DNA from: Eubacteriales bacterium | GTDB lineage: Bacteria; Bacillota; Clostridia; Christensenellales; Aristaeellaceae | Assembly (NCBI GenBank): GCA_028693055.1 | Contig: JAQUWD010000046.1 | Location: forward strand, 1 to 33,586 | DNA length: 33,586 nucleotides | Direction of reading: 5' to 3' | Shown here: positions 7,518 through 15,735 of the stretch, piece after piece | Position numbering within the stretch: the first letter of the stretch is position 1 | Layout of the letters: every line of letters starts with the position of its first letter | The notes under the pieces: generated by a model | The model's database searches: none | What the model was told of the DNA's origin: nothing | What the model saw: the letters and a program-made list of their open reading frames with translations, nothing else | Made by a program: the position numbers and the translations under genes

Positions 7518-7787
7518 TCAACAAAAATGATCATTGAAAAGGGTCCTTGGGGAATTGAAAATTGCTTGCATTGGCATCTGGATGTAACCTTTGGCGAAGA
7601 TGCTTCTCGTATTCATAATAGAAATACAGTTGCCGTATGGAATGTATTTAGAAAGCTGGCAATGGAATATATCAAAAAAGCACAAACAAACGGTGCTAGT
7701 ATAAAGAGCCTTCGCAAACTAGCTGGTTGGGATTCTTCCTTCCTTGAAAAAATTCTCTTTGCCTAAAAAGTAAATGCGGTGACCGTG
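7518..7787 (+). pseudogene. 3' remnant of an ISAs1-family transposase
   Basis: The frame from 7518 to the stop at 7766 encodes about 82 residues ending in 79 that match the C-terminus of ISAs1/H-repeat transposases from memory: GPWGIENCLHWHLDVTFGEDASRIHNRN, and AGWDSSFLEKIL near the end. The catalytic core that should precede this is absent, and a stop lies in frame at 7515. After the stop, AAATGCGGTGACCGTG (7772-7787) resembles the terminal inverted repeat of this family. The stretch is richer in A and T than its neighbours. It is a dead end-fragment between rny and the rpsB promoter, with no left end in view. Confidence 0.8.
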
Positions 7788-7804
7788 AAACTGATTCCGG
7801 GCTC

Positions 7805-7833
7805 TTGCACAAGTATCGAAGATGTGCTATACT
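7805..7833 (+). promoter_or_regulatory. Promoter of rpsB-tsf
   Basis: TTGCAC (7805-7810), a 17-bp spacer, then TATACT (7828-7833). The leader of about 94 nt before rpsB contains ATGCGC/GCGCAT and GTGG/CCAC arms. It could fold and respond to ribosomal protein S2, but I recognise no known leader motif. Confidence 0.75.
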
Positions 7834-7933
7834 TTACCCGATTACGCACCTTTGCGGAGGATGCGCTTGTGCCGCGCATGCGGTGGCGGCGTCCGACCAC
7901 GCGAAGGGTGGATAAAACAAGGAGGAAACAAAC

Positions 7934-8674
7934 ATGGCAGTTATCTCAATGAAACAGCTCCTGGAAGCGGGCGTACACTTCGGTCATCAAACCCGCCGCT
8001 GGAACCCCAAAATGGCGCAGTACATCTTCACCGAGCGCAACGGCATCTACATCATCGACCTGCAAAAGACCGTACGCAAGGCGGACGAAGCCTATAACTT
8101 CGTGCGCGAGCTGGCGATGGAGGGCAAAACCCTGCTGTTCGTCGGCACCAAGAAGCAGGCTCAGGAAAGCATTGCCTCCGAAGCCGAGCGTTGCAACATG
8201 TATTATGTAAACAACCGTTGGTTGGGCGGCATGCTCACCAACTTCCGCACCATCCGTACCCGTGTGGATCGCCTCAACCAGATTGACAAGATGGAGCAGC
8301 AGGGCCAGTTCGATCTGCTTCCCAAAAAGGAAGTTATCAAGCTGGAGCATGAGCGTGAAAAGCTGGAAGCCAACCTGGGCGGCATTCGCGAAATGAAGAA
8401 GCTCCCCGGCGCGCTGTTTGTGGTTGACCCCCGCAAGGAGCATATCGCTGTGTGCGAAGCTCGCTCTTTGGGCATTCCGATCGTCGCCATCGTGGATACC
8501 AACTGTGATCCCGACGAAGTGGACTATGTCATTCCCGGCAACGACGACGCAATCCGCGCCGTGAAGCTGATCGCCGGCAAGCTGGCTGACGCTGTGCTGG
8601 AAGGCAAGCAGGGCGAGCAGGACGCCGCCAATGACGCCGCCCCCGCCGAGGAAGCCGCGAAGGTAGAAGAGTAA
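7934..8674 (+). CDS. rpsB: 30S ribosomal protein S2
   Basis: 246 residues, starting at the ATG at 7934 behind AAGGAGG. Family blocks are clear: [20 protein letters not shown] at the N-terminus, [38 protein letters not shown], and [12 protein letters not shown] with [20 protein letters not shown] near the end. S2 is needed for late small-subunit assembly and for docking of S1-like proteins. The last 25 residues are an acidic, alanine-rich tail. It leads the conserved rpsB-tsf pair. Confidence 0.98.
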   Translation: MAVISMKQLLEAGVHFGHQTRRWNPKMAQYIFTERNGIYIIDLQKTVRKADEAYNFVRELAMEGKTLLFVGTKKQAQESIASEAERCNMYYVNNRWLGGMLTNFRTIRTRVDRLNQIDKMEQQGQFDLLPKKEVIKLEHEREKLEANLGGIREMKKLPGALFVVDPRKEHIAVCEARSLGIPIVAIVDTNCDPDEVDYVIPGNDDAIRAVKLIAGKLADAVLEGKQGEQDAANDAAPAEEAAKVEE

Positions 8675-8700
8675 GCTGAATAGTATAAGGAGCGATATTT

Positions 8701-9639
8701 ATGGCGAACATTACTTCGCAAATGGTAAAAGAATTGCGTGAAATGACCCAGGCCGGCATGATGGACTGCAAGAAGGCCCTTGTTGAGGCAGAAGGCGAAA
8801 TGGAAAAGGCTGTGGAGTGGCTCCGTGAGAAGGGCCTTGCCGCCGCCGCAAAAAAGGCAAGCCGTATTGCCGCAGAGGGCATGGTTGCCAGCTATGTAAA
8901 CGACGACTGCACCGTGGGCGTAATCGTTGAAATCAACTGCGAAACCGACTTTGTAGCCAATACCGAGAACTTCAAGGCGTTTTGCAAGAACGTAGCCAAG
9001 CATATCGCCGTCGCTAATCCCGCCGACGTGGACGCGCTACTAAACCAGAAGTATATCGACGACGAGTCCAAGAGCATCACCGATTTGCTGAGCGACGCCA
9101 CCGTCGCCATAGGCGAAAAAATCTCCATCCGCCGCTTTGCTCGTTTTGAAACCAAGGACGGCGCGATTGAGAGCTACATCCACATGGGCGGAAAAATCGG
9201 CGTGCTGGTGCAGGTTGCCAACGACAACCCCGCCACCTTTGCCAACGATGCATTCAAAGCCTATTACCACGACGTTGCGTTGCAAATCGCCGCCGCCAAG
9301 CCCACCTTCGTGCGTAAGGACGAAGTGCCCAGCGATAATCTGGACAAGGAAAAGGAAATCCTTCGCGCTCAGGCGCTCAACGAGGGCAAGCCTGAGAAGA
9401 TCGTGGACAAGATGGTGGAAGGCCGCATCGAGAAGTACTACAAGGAAGTCTGCCTGTTGGATCAGCCCTTCGTCAAGGATGGCGATAAGAGCATCCAGAA
9501 GGTGACCGATGAGGTTGGTAAGGAAATCGGCGCGAAGCTGGATGTTGTGAAGTTCGCCCGTTTCGAGCGCGGCGAGGGCATCGAAAAGCGTCAGGACAAT
9601 TTTGCTGAAGAAATTGCCGCTCAGATGCAGAAGAAATAA
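8701..9639 (+). CDS. tsf: Elongation factor Ts
   Basis: 312 residues. EF-Ts is the guanine nucleotide exchange factor that recycles EF-Tu. The N-terminal UBA-like domain reads [16 protein letters not shown]. The core has the diagnostic INCETDFVA motif that inserts next to the EF-Tu nucleotide site, then [14 protein letters not shown] and the dimerisation and C-terminal modules. It lies 26 bases after rpsB with an AAGGAGCG ribosome site and should be co-transcribed with it. A strong terminator follows at 9668. Confidence 0.98.
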   Translation: MANITSQMVKELREMTQAGMMDCKKALVEAEGEMEKAVEWLREKGLAAAAKKASRIAAEGMVASYVNDDCTVGVIVEINCETDFVANTENFKAFCKNVAKHIAVANPADVDALLNQKYIDDESKSITDLLSDATVAIGEKISIRRFARFETKDGAIESYIHMGGKIGVLVQVANDNPATFANDAFKAYYHDVALQIAAAKPTFVRKDEVPSDNLDKEKEILRAQALNEGKPEKIVDKMVEGRIEKYYKEVCLLDQPFVKDGDKSIQKVTDEVGKEIGAKLDVVKFARFERGEGIEKRQDNFAEEIAAQMQKK

Positions 9640-9667
9640 GCGTCAATTACGGTCAGGCATTGACCTT

Positions 9668-9706
9668 GTGGCACGCGGGCTTTGCCTGCGTGCCACTTTT
9701 TACTTT
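9668..9706 (+). terminator. Intrinsic terminator between tsf and pyrH
   Basis: GTGGCACGCGGGC (9668-9680) pairs with GCCTGCGTGCCAC (9684-9696) over 13 bp including one G-U pair, with a TTT loop. A T-rich tract, TTTTTACTTT, follows at 9697-9706. It ends rpsB-tsf transcripts, with pyrH served by read-through or an unseen promoter. Confidence 0.9.
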
Positions 9707-9737
9707 CCATCACAAACCAACGAAGGAGACGATACCT

Positions 9738-10448
9738 ATGCCGACCTTGAAACGGGTGATTCTAAAGCTGAGCGGCGAAGCGCTGGGCGTAGAGGGCAAG
9801 GGCTTTTGCCATGAAAAATTTGAGGAAGCCGCAAAGATGCTTGTAAGCATCCAGCAAACCGGGGTGGAGCTGGCGGTGGTCATTGGCGGCGGCAATATCT
9901 GGCGTGGTCGCAGAGGCGCGGCGATGCGCATGGGCACCGTAGCCGCTGATCAAATGGGCATGCTGGGCACGCTGCAAAACTGTCTGTATATGCGGGACAC
10001 CCTCGCCCATCTGGGCGCGAAGGCTACCGTGATGAGCGGCGTGGATATCCCTCGCTTTGCCGAGAGCTATAACACCGTAAACGCGATCGAGCGGCTGGAA
10101 GCCGGTGCGATTCTGCTATTGGCCTGCGGCATTGGCAACCCCTGCTTCTCCACCGATACGACCGTGGTGCTGCGGGGCATTGAGCTTTGCTGCGACGCTA
10201 TCCTCATGGCTAAGAATATCGACGGGGTTTATACCGCCGATCCCCATGTGGATTCTTCCGCCACCTTAATACGAGACATTTCCTATCAGGAGGCTGCCGA
10301 GCGAGAGCTTAAGGTTATGGACGCTTCCGCTTTTATCATGCTTCGAGACAATCAGGTTCCTATGGTACGGGTCTTTGGCCTAGAGCCGCCGGAAAACGTG
10401 CTAAAGGTGCTGCGGGGCGACCCCATGGGTACCATTCTTCATCCGTAA
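9738..10448 (+). CDS. pyrH: Uridylate kinase (UMP kinase)
   Basis: 236 residues. The true start is the ATG at 9738 behind AAGGAGA. An in-frame ATG 78 bases upstream lies in the terminator stem and is rejected. The hexameric bacterial enzyme makes UDP from UMP and ATP. Motifs of the amino-acid-kinase fold: LKLSGEALG at the N-terminus, VIGGGNIWRGR, the UMP-binding MGMLGTLQNCL segment, GIGNPCFSTDTT, and KNIDGVYTADP. It follows tsf as in many bacteria, but frr does not follow it here. Confidence 0.97.
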   Translation: MPTLKRVILKLSGEALGVEGKGFCHEKFEEAAKMLVSIQQTGVELAVVIGGGNIWRGRRGAAMRMGTVAADQMGMLGTLQNCLYMRDTLAHLGAKATVMSGVDIPRFAESYNTVNAIERLEAGAILLLACGIGNPCFSTDTTVVLRGIELCCDAILMAKNIDGVYTADPHVDSSATLIRDISYQEAAERELKVMDASAFIMLRDNQVPMVRVFGLEPPENVLKVLRGDPMGTILHP

Positions 10449-10468
10449 TTCTAGCATAAGGAGATAAC

Positions 10469-11887
10469 ATGGAAACCATACGCAAGCTTTTCGCTCCCCG
10501 TGATTTAACGGAAGGCCGCCCGCTTACCGGCATTACATTATTTGCAATTCCGCTGCTATTGGGCAATCTAGCCCAGCAGCTCTATAACACCGTGGACGCG
10601 ATCGTGGTGGGCCAGTATATTGGCGACGACGCTTTGGGCGCGGTGGGTCTGGCTGGCCCGATCATCAATTTAATGATCGTGCTCTTTATGGGAATTTCCA
10701 CCGGCGCGACCATCGTTGTATCCCAATACTTTGGAGCCAAGGACCGGGAAAGCCTAAGCGCTGCCGTAGGCACTACCATCATGCTCACCTTCTGGAGCGG
10801 CGTAATCATGACGTTGATCGGCGTGGTCTTTTCTCGTCCCCTGCTTTTGCTGCTGGGCACGCCGGAAAGCATGCTGGAAATGGCGTCCTCCTACCTTGTC
10901 ATTATTATGGCAGGAATCATCGGCATGGCCTTTTACGCTATTTTAAGCGGCGTGCTGCGCGGTCTTGGCGACAGCGTCGGGCCGCTTCTCTACCTGCTGG
11001 TAGCCTCTGTGCTGAACATCGTTCTTGATATTGGCTTTATCACCGTGCTGGGCATGAAAACCGAGGGCGTTGCTTGGGCCACCATCATTGCTCAGGGTGT
11101 TTCGGCGGTGCTGTGCTACCGAAAGCTGAACCGTATGACGGACGTGCTGGACTTGAACCGTCATACCCTCAAGCTGCATAAGGAAATCATGCGGCGCATC
11201 GTACAACTGGGGCTTCCGGCGGGCATGACCCAGATGGTGTTCTCCTTAAGCAGTATTCTGGTGCAGTCTCTTACCAATTCCCTTGGCCCCAATGTGGTAA
11301 CGGCCTGCACGGCAGTGATGCGGGTGGACGGGTTTGCCATGATGCCCAACTTCACCTTCGGCATTGCCGCGACCACCTTTACCGGGCAAAACGTAGGCGC
11401 GCGGCGCATGGACCGAGTGCAGCAGGGCGCAAAGGATACTCTCTGGCTCGGCCTTGGCGTATCCACTGCGCTGACGATCTGTATCTTGCTCTTTGGCCGC
11501 CAGCTGATGAATATCTTTACCGCCACGGAGCAGATTGTCACCTATGGCGTTAGCATGATGCAGCTGCTGGCGGTGGGCTACATCGCCTTCTCCGTTACCC
11601 AAACGCTGACGGGCGTGATGCGCGGCGCGGGCGAAACCGTGATTCCTATGTGGATTAGTATTATCACCACGGTAATCATTCGCATGCCTATCGCATACCT
11701 GTGGGCTTATTTGACCCGTTCGCCGGAATTCCCAGCCGGCGACCCCACCTGCCTGTATGGCTCGCTGCTAACGGCATGGCTGCTAGGCTGCTTGATGACC
11801 GTGGTGGTCTATTGCCGGGGAAAATGGAAACGAAAATGTGACTGGTACAAGACCGAAACCACCAAAACGGAAGGAAGCGAAGCATGA
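10469..11887 (+). CDS. MATE-family multidrug/organic cation exporter
   Basis: 472 residues with about twelve membrane helices in two related halves. The N-terminus has LFAIPLLLGNLAQQLYNTVDAIVVGQYIG, the typical first helix pair of MATE transporters, and then FMGISTGATIVVSQYFGA. The second half repeats the pattern with GLPAGMTQMVFSLSS and FTGQNVGARRMDRV. MATE proteins expel drugs or metabolites in exchange for sodium ions or protons. It starts at the ATG at 10469 behind AAGGAGAT, 20 bases after pyrH. Its stop overlaps the argS start by four bases (ATGA), so the two are translationally coupled. Confidence 0.92.
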   Translation: METIRKLFAPRDLTEGRPLTGITLFAIPLLLGNLAQQLYNTVDAIVVGQYIGDDALGAVGLAGPIINLMIVLFMGISTGATIVVSQYFGAKDRESLSAAVGTTIMLTFWSGVIMTLIGVVFSRPLLLLLGTPESMLEMASSYLVIIMAGIIGMAFYAILSGVLRGLGDSVGPLLYLLVASVLNIVLDIGFITVLGMKTEGVAWATIIAQGVSAVLCYRKLNRMTDVLDLNRHTLKLHKEIMRRIVQLGLPAGMTQMVFSLSSILVQSLTNSLGPNVVTACTAVMRVDGFAMMPNFTFGIAATTFTGQNVGARRMDRVQQGAKDTLWLGLGVSTALTICILLFGRQLMNIFTATEQIVTYGVSMMQLLAVGYIAFSVTQTLTGVMRGAGETVIPMWISIITTVIIRMPIAYLWAYLTRSPEFPAGDPTCLYGSLLTAWLLGCLMTVVVYCRGKWKRKCDWYKTETTKTEGSEA

Positions 11888-13611
11888 TGGATATGAAGCA
11901 AAGCATCGGGGAGCTGATCGAGTCGGCGCTACAGGATTGCTATCCCGGAGTGGAAAACCTACCTTCCGCGCAAGAGGTAACCGGCTATCTGGAAATTCCG
12001 CCGGAGAAGGAAATGGGCGATTATGCCTTCCCTTGCTTTAAATTAAGCCGCGCCCTTCACATGGGCCCACCCCAAATCGCAAGCGCGCTGGCCGGGGCGG
12101 TTTCCGCGCCCCATTTGTGCGAGGCAAAGCAACAGGGCGGCTATCTCAATTTCTTCCTCAACCGAGATAATTTTGCCCAAAAGACGCTGGAAGCGGTGCT
12201 TGCTGCGGGAGAGCGCTACGGCGCATCGGAGCTGGGCAAGGGCAAAACCGTTTGTTTGGATTTTAGCTCCATCAACATTGCCAAGCGGTTCCATATCGGC
12301 CATCTGAGCACTACCATGATCGGCCAGAGCCTGCGGCGCATTTATGACTTTCTGGGCTATCGGACGGTGGCCATCAACCATTTGGGGGACTGGGGCACCC
12401 AGTTTGGCAAGCTGATCTGCGCCTACAAGCTCTGGGGCGATCAGGCTACGGTGGAGCAAAAGGGCGTAGAGGAGCTGACGCGGCTCTATGTGCTTTTCCA
12501 TGAGGAAGCGGAAAAAAATCCCGCCCTCGAGGACGAAGGCCGCCGCTGGTTCAAGGCTATTGAGGATGGCGACGAGGAAGCCATGAGCCTGTTCAATTGG
12601 TTTAAGGAGCTAACCCTGCGGGATACGCAGCGGGTCTATGATCTGCTGGGCGTTACCTTTGACAGCTATAACGGCGAGGCCTTTTACAACGACAAAATGG
12701 GCCGCGTCATCGACGAGCTGAAGGCAAAGAATCTGCTCACCTTGAGCGAGGGCGCGTCCATCGTAGATTTAGACGAGGAAAAGACCGGCATGCCGCCCTG
12801 CCTGATTCTCAAAAAGGACGGCGCGACCCTGTACGCGACCCGGGATATCGCCGCCGCTCTGTGGCGCAAGGACGAGTACGACTTTGATAAATGCCTGTAT
12901 GTTGTGGCTTATCAGCAGGATCTGCACTTCCGGCAATGGTTTAAGGTCATCGAAAAGATGGGCTATCCTTGGTATAAGGATTTGGTGCACGTCGCCTTCG
13001 GCATGATCAGCTACGAGGGCCAAAGCCTGTCCACCCGCAAGGGTCATGTGGTCTATTTGGAGGAGCTTTTGCTCAGCGCCAAGGAAAAGGCGTTAAAAAT
13101 TATTGAGGAAAAAAGCCCGGAGCTGGAAAACAAGGACGAGGTGGCCCGTCAGGTGGGCATCGGCGCTGTGATTTACGCCGATTTACAAGCCGGACGAATC
13201 AAGGATATCGATTTCAGCTGGGATCGGGCGTTGAGCTTTGATGGCGAAACCGGCCCTTATGTGCAATATACCCATGCCCGGTGCTGCTCCGTGCTGCGCA
13301 AGGCGGCGGAATATGGCGAGGAGGAGCCTGACTACACAGCCCTTGGGGATGACTACGCCCAAGAGCTGTTACGCCAGCTTTCTCGCTTCCCGGAGGCGGT
13401 TAAGGACGCGGCCGACCGTTACGAGCCTAGCGTCATGACGCGCACCGTAACCGAGCTGTGCAAGGCGTACAACAAATTCTATTATGAAAACCGCATCCTA
13501 AATGCGGAGCCCGGCGAGCGGGCGGCGCGGCTCAGGCTGACGCTGGCGGCAAAAAACGCGATCAAGACGGGGCTTTACCTAATCGGCATGGAAGCGCCGG
13601 AACGGATGTAG
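11884..13611 (+). CDS. argS: Arginyl-tRNA synthetase
   Basis: 575 residues. It charges tRNA-Arg with arginine using ATP. The N-terminal tRNA D-loop-binding domain spans about residues 1-110. The class I catalytic signature appears as IAKRFHIGHLSTTMIG (HIGH). The second signature is the degenerate SLSTRKG used by many arginine enzymes in place of KMSKS. The C-terminal anticodon-binding helices include YTHARCCSVLRKA and NKFYYENRIL. The start at 11884 overlaps the MATE stop; a second ATG three bases later is possible. Confidence 0.96.
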   Translation: MMDMKQSIGELIESALQDCYPGVENLPSAQEVTGYLEIPPEKEMGDYAFPCFKLSRALHMGPPQIASALAGAVSAPHLCEAKQQGGYLNFFLNRDNFAQKTLEAVLAAGERYGASELGKGKTVCLDFSSINIAKRFHIGHLSTTMIGQSLRRIYDFLGYRTVAINHLGDWGTQFGKLICAYKLWGDQATVEQKGVEELTRLYVLFHEEAEKNPALEDEGRRWFKAIEDGDEEAMSLFNWFKELTLRDTQRVYDLLGVTFDSYNGEAFYNDKMGRVIDELKAKNLLTLSEGASIVDLDEEKTGMPPCLILKKDGATLYATRDIAAALWRKDEYDFDKCLYVVAYQQDLHFRQWFKVIEKMGYPWYKDLVHVAFGMISYEGQSLSTRKGHVVYLEELLLSAKEKALKIIEEKSPELENKDEVARQVGIGAVIYADLQAGRIKDIDFSWDRALSFDGETGPYVQYTHARCCSVLRKAAEYGEEEPDYTALGDDYAQELLRQLSRFPEAVKDAADRYEPSVMTRTVTELCKAYNKFYYENRILNAEPGERAARLRLTLAAKNAIKTGLYLIGMEAPERM

Positions 13612-13612
13612 T

Positions 13613-14392
13613 ATGCAGGAGATCACCAGCATCAAAAACCCAGCGGTACAGAGCGCAAAGGCGCTCTGTACCGCCAAAGCCCGTAAGGAGCAGAACGCCT
13701 TTCTCTGCGATGGCGAGCATATGGTATCGGAAGCCCTAGCCGTCTGCCCGGAGAGGGTACGCGCGCTTTTTATCGACAAGGAAAGAGCGGCAGGGTATGC
13801 CGCTCTTCTTTCGAAAGTACCGGCTGCCGCTGCCGTTTTTTTTGTTCCTACCGCCGTTTTGGAGACGATTTCTCAAGTGAAAACGCCCCAAGGTGTGGCG
13901 GCGGTCTGTCAGCTTCCTCCATCCCTGCCCCTTGCCCAGCAGACTGGACGGTTGATTTTATTAGAAAATGTACAGGACCCCGGAAACGTGGGTACGATTC
14001 TGCGAACGCTGGACGCGGCTGGCTTTTCCGGCTGTATCCTTTCCTCCGGCTGCGCTGATCCTTATGCGCCCAAAACCCTGCGGGCAACCATGGGCAGCGT
14101 TTTTCGCATCCCCCTCAGCTTTGCGGAGGATGGGGCGGCGGCGGCAAGAACGCTTCGGGAGCAAGGCTATGCCGTAATCGGCGCGGAGCTGCACGGAGAA
14201 CCCTTCTATCAGCGTCAGCAGCTGCCACAGAAGGTCTGCGTGCTCATCGGCAACGAAGGCGCGGGTCTTAGGGAGGATACGCTGGCGCAATGTACGCACC
14301 GCTATAAGCTGCCTATGCGTGGCGGGGCGGAATCCTTAAACGCGGCGGTAGCGGCGGCTGTGATGATGTACGACATCATGAATCGTCAGTAG
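13613..14392 (+). CDS. TrmH/SpoU-family RNA 2'-O-methyltransferase
   Basis: 259 residues. The N-terminal substrate-binding domain has ITSIKNPAVQSAKAL and DGEHMVSEAL. The C-terminal SPOUT knot shows the three family motifs: NVQDPGNVGTILRT, IGNEGAGLRE, and LPMRGGAESLNAAVAAAVMMYD. It transfers methyl from S-adenosylmethionine to a ribose 2'-OH in rRNA or tRNA. The layout matches RlmB/TsnR-like rRNA enzymes, but the exact nucleotide cannot be read. It starts one base after the argS stop, with no strong ribosome site of its own, which suggests coupling. It is convergent with the next gene, with 24 bases between stops and no clear terminator. Confidence 0.9.
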   Translation: MQEITSIKNPAVQSAKALCTAKARKEQNAFLCDGEHMVSEALAVCPERVRALFIDKERAAGYAALLSKVPAAAAVFFVPTAVLETISQVKTPQGVAAVCQLPPSLPLAQQTGRLILLENVQDPGNVGTILRTLDAAGFSGCILSSGCADPYAPKTLRATMGSVFRIPLSFAEDGAAAARTLREQGYAVIGAELHGEPFYQRQQLPQKVCVLIGNEGAGLREDTLAQCTHRYKLPMRGGAESLNAAVAAAVMMYDIMNRQ

Positions 14393-14416
14393 CGACAAAC
14401 TTAGCAGCGTTTCCTA

Positions 14417-14965
14417 TTATGTATAGTATAGGAGCATACTCAGCTGCGCTTCCTCCGCGCCAATATTCCGATAGGAATGCGGTACATCCGCCAAAAAGCG
14501 TATGGACGCGCCTTGCTCAAGAACAAAGCGTTGATCCACCGCTCCAATTTCAACCTTACCTGAAAACACCGTGATATACTCTTCCGTGCCCGCCAAATGG
14601 GGCTCCGCCTGCAAGCAGCCGCCCGGGGCGATGGTTATACGGTAGGTTTCAAAGCCTCGTTGCTCGTCAAAGCCAAAGGCCGGATAATTGATGTATTTGC
14701 CCTCACACTCAACGATCGGCGGGACAGCGTCAGCCGGAATCACCATCGCAGCCTTGGGGGCCTCGGCAATCAGCGTGGAAAAGGATACCTTGTATCCGTT
14801 TGCTATCTTCCATAGAACAGAGATGGTTGGGTTTGCGTCGCCTTTTTCAATCTGTGCCAGCATACTGCGGGAAACGCCGGTAACGCCTGCCGCCGCGTCA
14901 AGGGTAAGCTTTCTCTGTTCTCGAATCCGTTTGATGTTTTGGGAAACCGCTACATTGATACTCAA
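14417..14965 (-). CDS. XRE-type regulator with C-terminal cupin domain
   Basis: 182 residues. I choose the TTG at 14965 because AAAGGAGA lies seven bases upstream. In-frame ATGs at 14989 and 15001 lie inside the promoter and operator region. Residues about 5-60 are an XRE helix-turn-helix (NIKRIREQRKLTLDAAAGVTGVSRSMLAQIEKG). The C-terminal half is a cupin barrel (GGCLQAEPHLAGTEEYITVFSGKVEIG, then DVPHSYRN). Such proteins repress nearby genes and bind a small effector, often an amine or amino acid, in the cupin. It diverges from a LysE-type exporter, the likely target. Confidence 0.88.
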   Translation of the reverse strand: MSINVAVSQNIKRIREQRKLTLDAAAGVTGVSRSMLAQIEKGDANPTISVLWKIANGYKVSFSTLIAEAPKAAMVIPADAVPPIVECEGKYINYPAFGFDEQRGFETYRITIAPGGCLQAEPHLAGTEEYITVFSGKVEIGAVDQRFVLEQGASIRFLADVPHSYRNIGAEEAQLSMLLYYT

Positions 14966-14982
14966 ATAGCTTCTCCTTTCTG

Positions 14983-15050
14983 TTGACATTATAATGCACA
15001 TATAGTACGATATATTAGAAATCAGTATGTTGTACTGCTAGTGCATTATA
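14983..15050 (+). promoter_or_regulatory. Shared control region of the XRE-cupin gene and the LysE gene
   Basis: On the plus strand, TTGACA (14983-14988), a 17-bp spacer and TACGAT (15006-15011) form a promoter for the exporter. A perfect 10-bp inverted repeat, TATAATGCAC (14990-14999) and GTGCATTATA (15041-15050), brackets the region, with centres 51 bp apart. The left arm lies in the exporter promoter spacer. The right arm overlaps a minus-strand extended -10 (TGCTATAAT) for the regulator. This is a good candidate for the regulator's own operator. Confidence 0.65.
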
Positions 15051-15078
15051 GCATCACGAGTGATGGGAGACAAGCCAT

Positions 15079-15660
15079 ATGTTTAGTTGGATTCATTTCC
15101 TCACCTATGCCGTGATCACGGCGGTAACTCCCGGGCCTAACAATATCCTGTCCATGTCAAACGCTGGACGGCTTGGCTTTCGAAAGGCTGTCTCCTTTAA
15201 TTTTGGTATCTGGGTTGGCTTTTCGGCAGTCATGCTGCTTTGCACCTTTTTCTGCAATGCGCTCTCCGCGTTTCTGCCCAAGCTCAAGCTTTTCATGCTC
15301 ATTATCGGCGCGGTCTATATGCTGTGGCTGGCATGGAAAACCTACAAGAGCTCCTCAGAAATAACGGAAGCCACCTCACGCAGCGGCTTCTTATCAGGAC
15401 TGCTGCTGCAATTTATCAATCCCAAAATATACGTCTACTGTATTTTGTCCATGGAGGTATATATCCTGCCCTTCTATCAAGGGCAGTGGGGAGCGTTGAC
15501 GCTTTTCGCCCTGCTGCTGGCGTTTATTGGGTTTGTCTTTACCCTGTGCTGGGCGTTGTTCGGTTCGCTATTCAAAACGCTATTTTCGAAATACGCGAAG
15601 ATCACAAATACGGTCATGGCGCTATTGCTCGTTTATTGCGCTGTATCGTTGTTCTTTTAA
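15079..15660 (+). CDS. LysE/RhtB-family amino-acid exporter
   Basis: 193 residues with about six membrane helices. The N-terminal VITAVTPGPNNILSMSNAGRLG is the family signature (TPGPN), followed by FNFGIWVGFSAVM and the conserved LLLQFINPKIYVYC. Members export amino acids or related compounds. The start is the ATG at 15079 behind GGGAGA. The divergent XRE-cupin gene probably controls it. The substrate is unknown. Confidence 0.9.
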   Translation: MFSWIHFLTYAVITAVTPGPNNILSMSNAGRLGFRKAVSFNFGIWVGFSAVMLLCTFFCNALSAFLPKLKLFMLIIGAVYMLWLAWKTYKSSSEITEATSRSGFLSGLLLQFINPKIYVYCILSMEVYILPFYQGQWGALTLFALLLAFIGFVFTLCWALFGSLFKTLFSKYAKITNTVMALLLVYCAVSLFF

Positions 15661-15735
15661 CCCGTAGAAGTGCGAAACCCAATATGGGGAAAGAAGCGCG
15701 CTTCCGCTTTGTACTTTCGCTTGGCCTCGTCAAAC

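Noticed and set aside
7316..7534. A 72-codon minus-strand frame between rny and the transposase remnant
   Set aside because: It spans the inverted repeat, has no ribosome site and no recognisable family.
15661..15735. A terminator between the LysE gene and the LacI-SBP gene
   Set aside because: The perfect palindrome GAAGCGCGCTTC is present near 15692, but its arms allow only a tiny loop and no adequate T tract follows on either strand.
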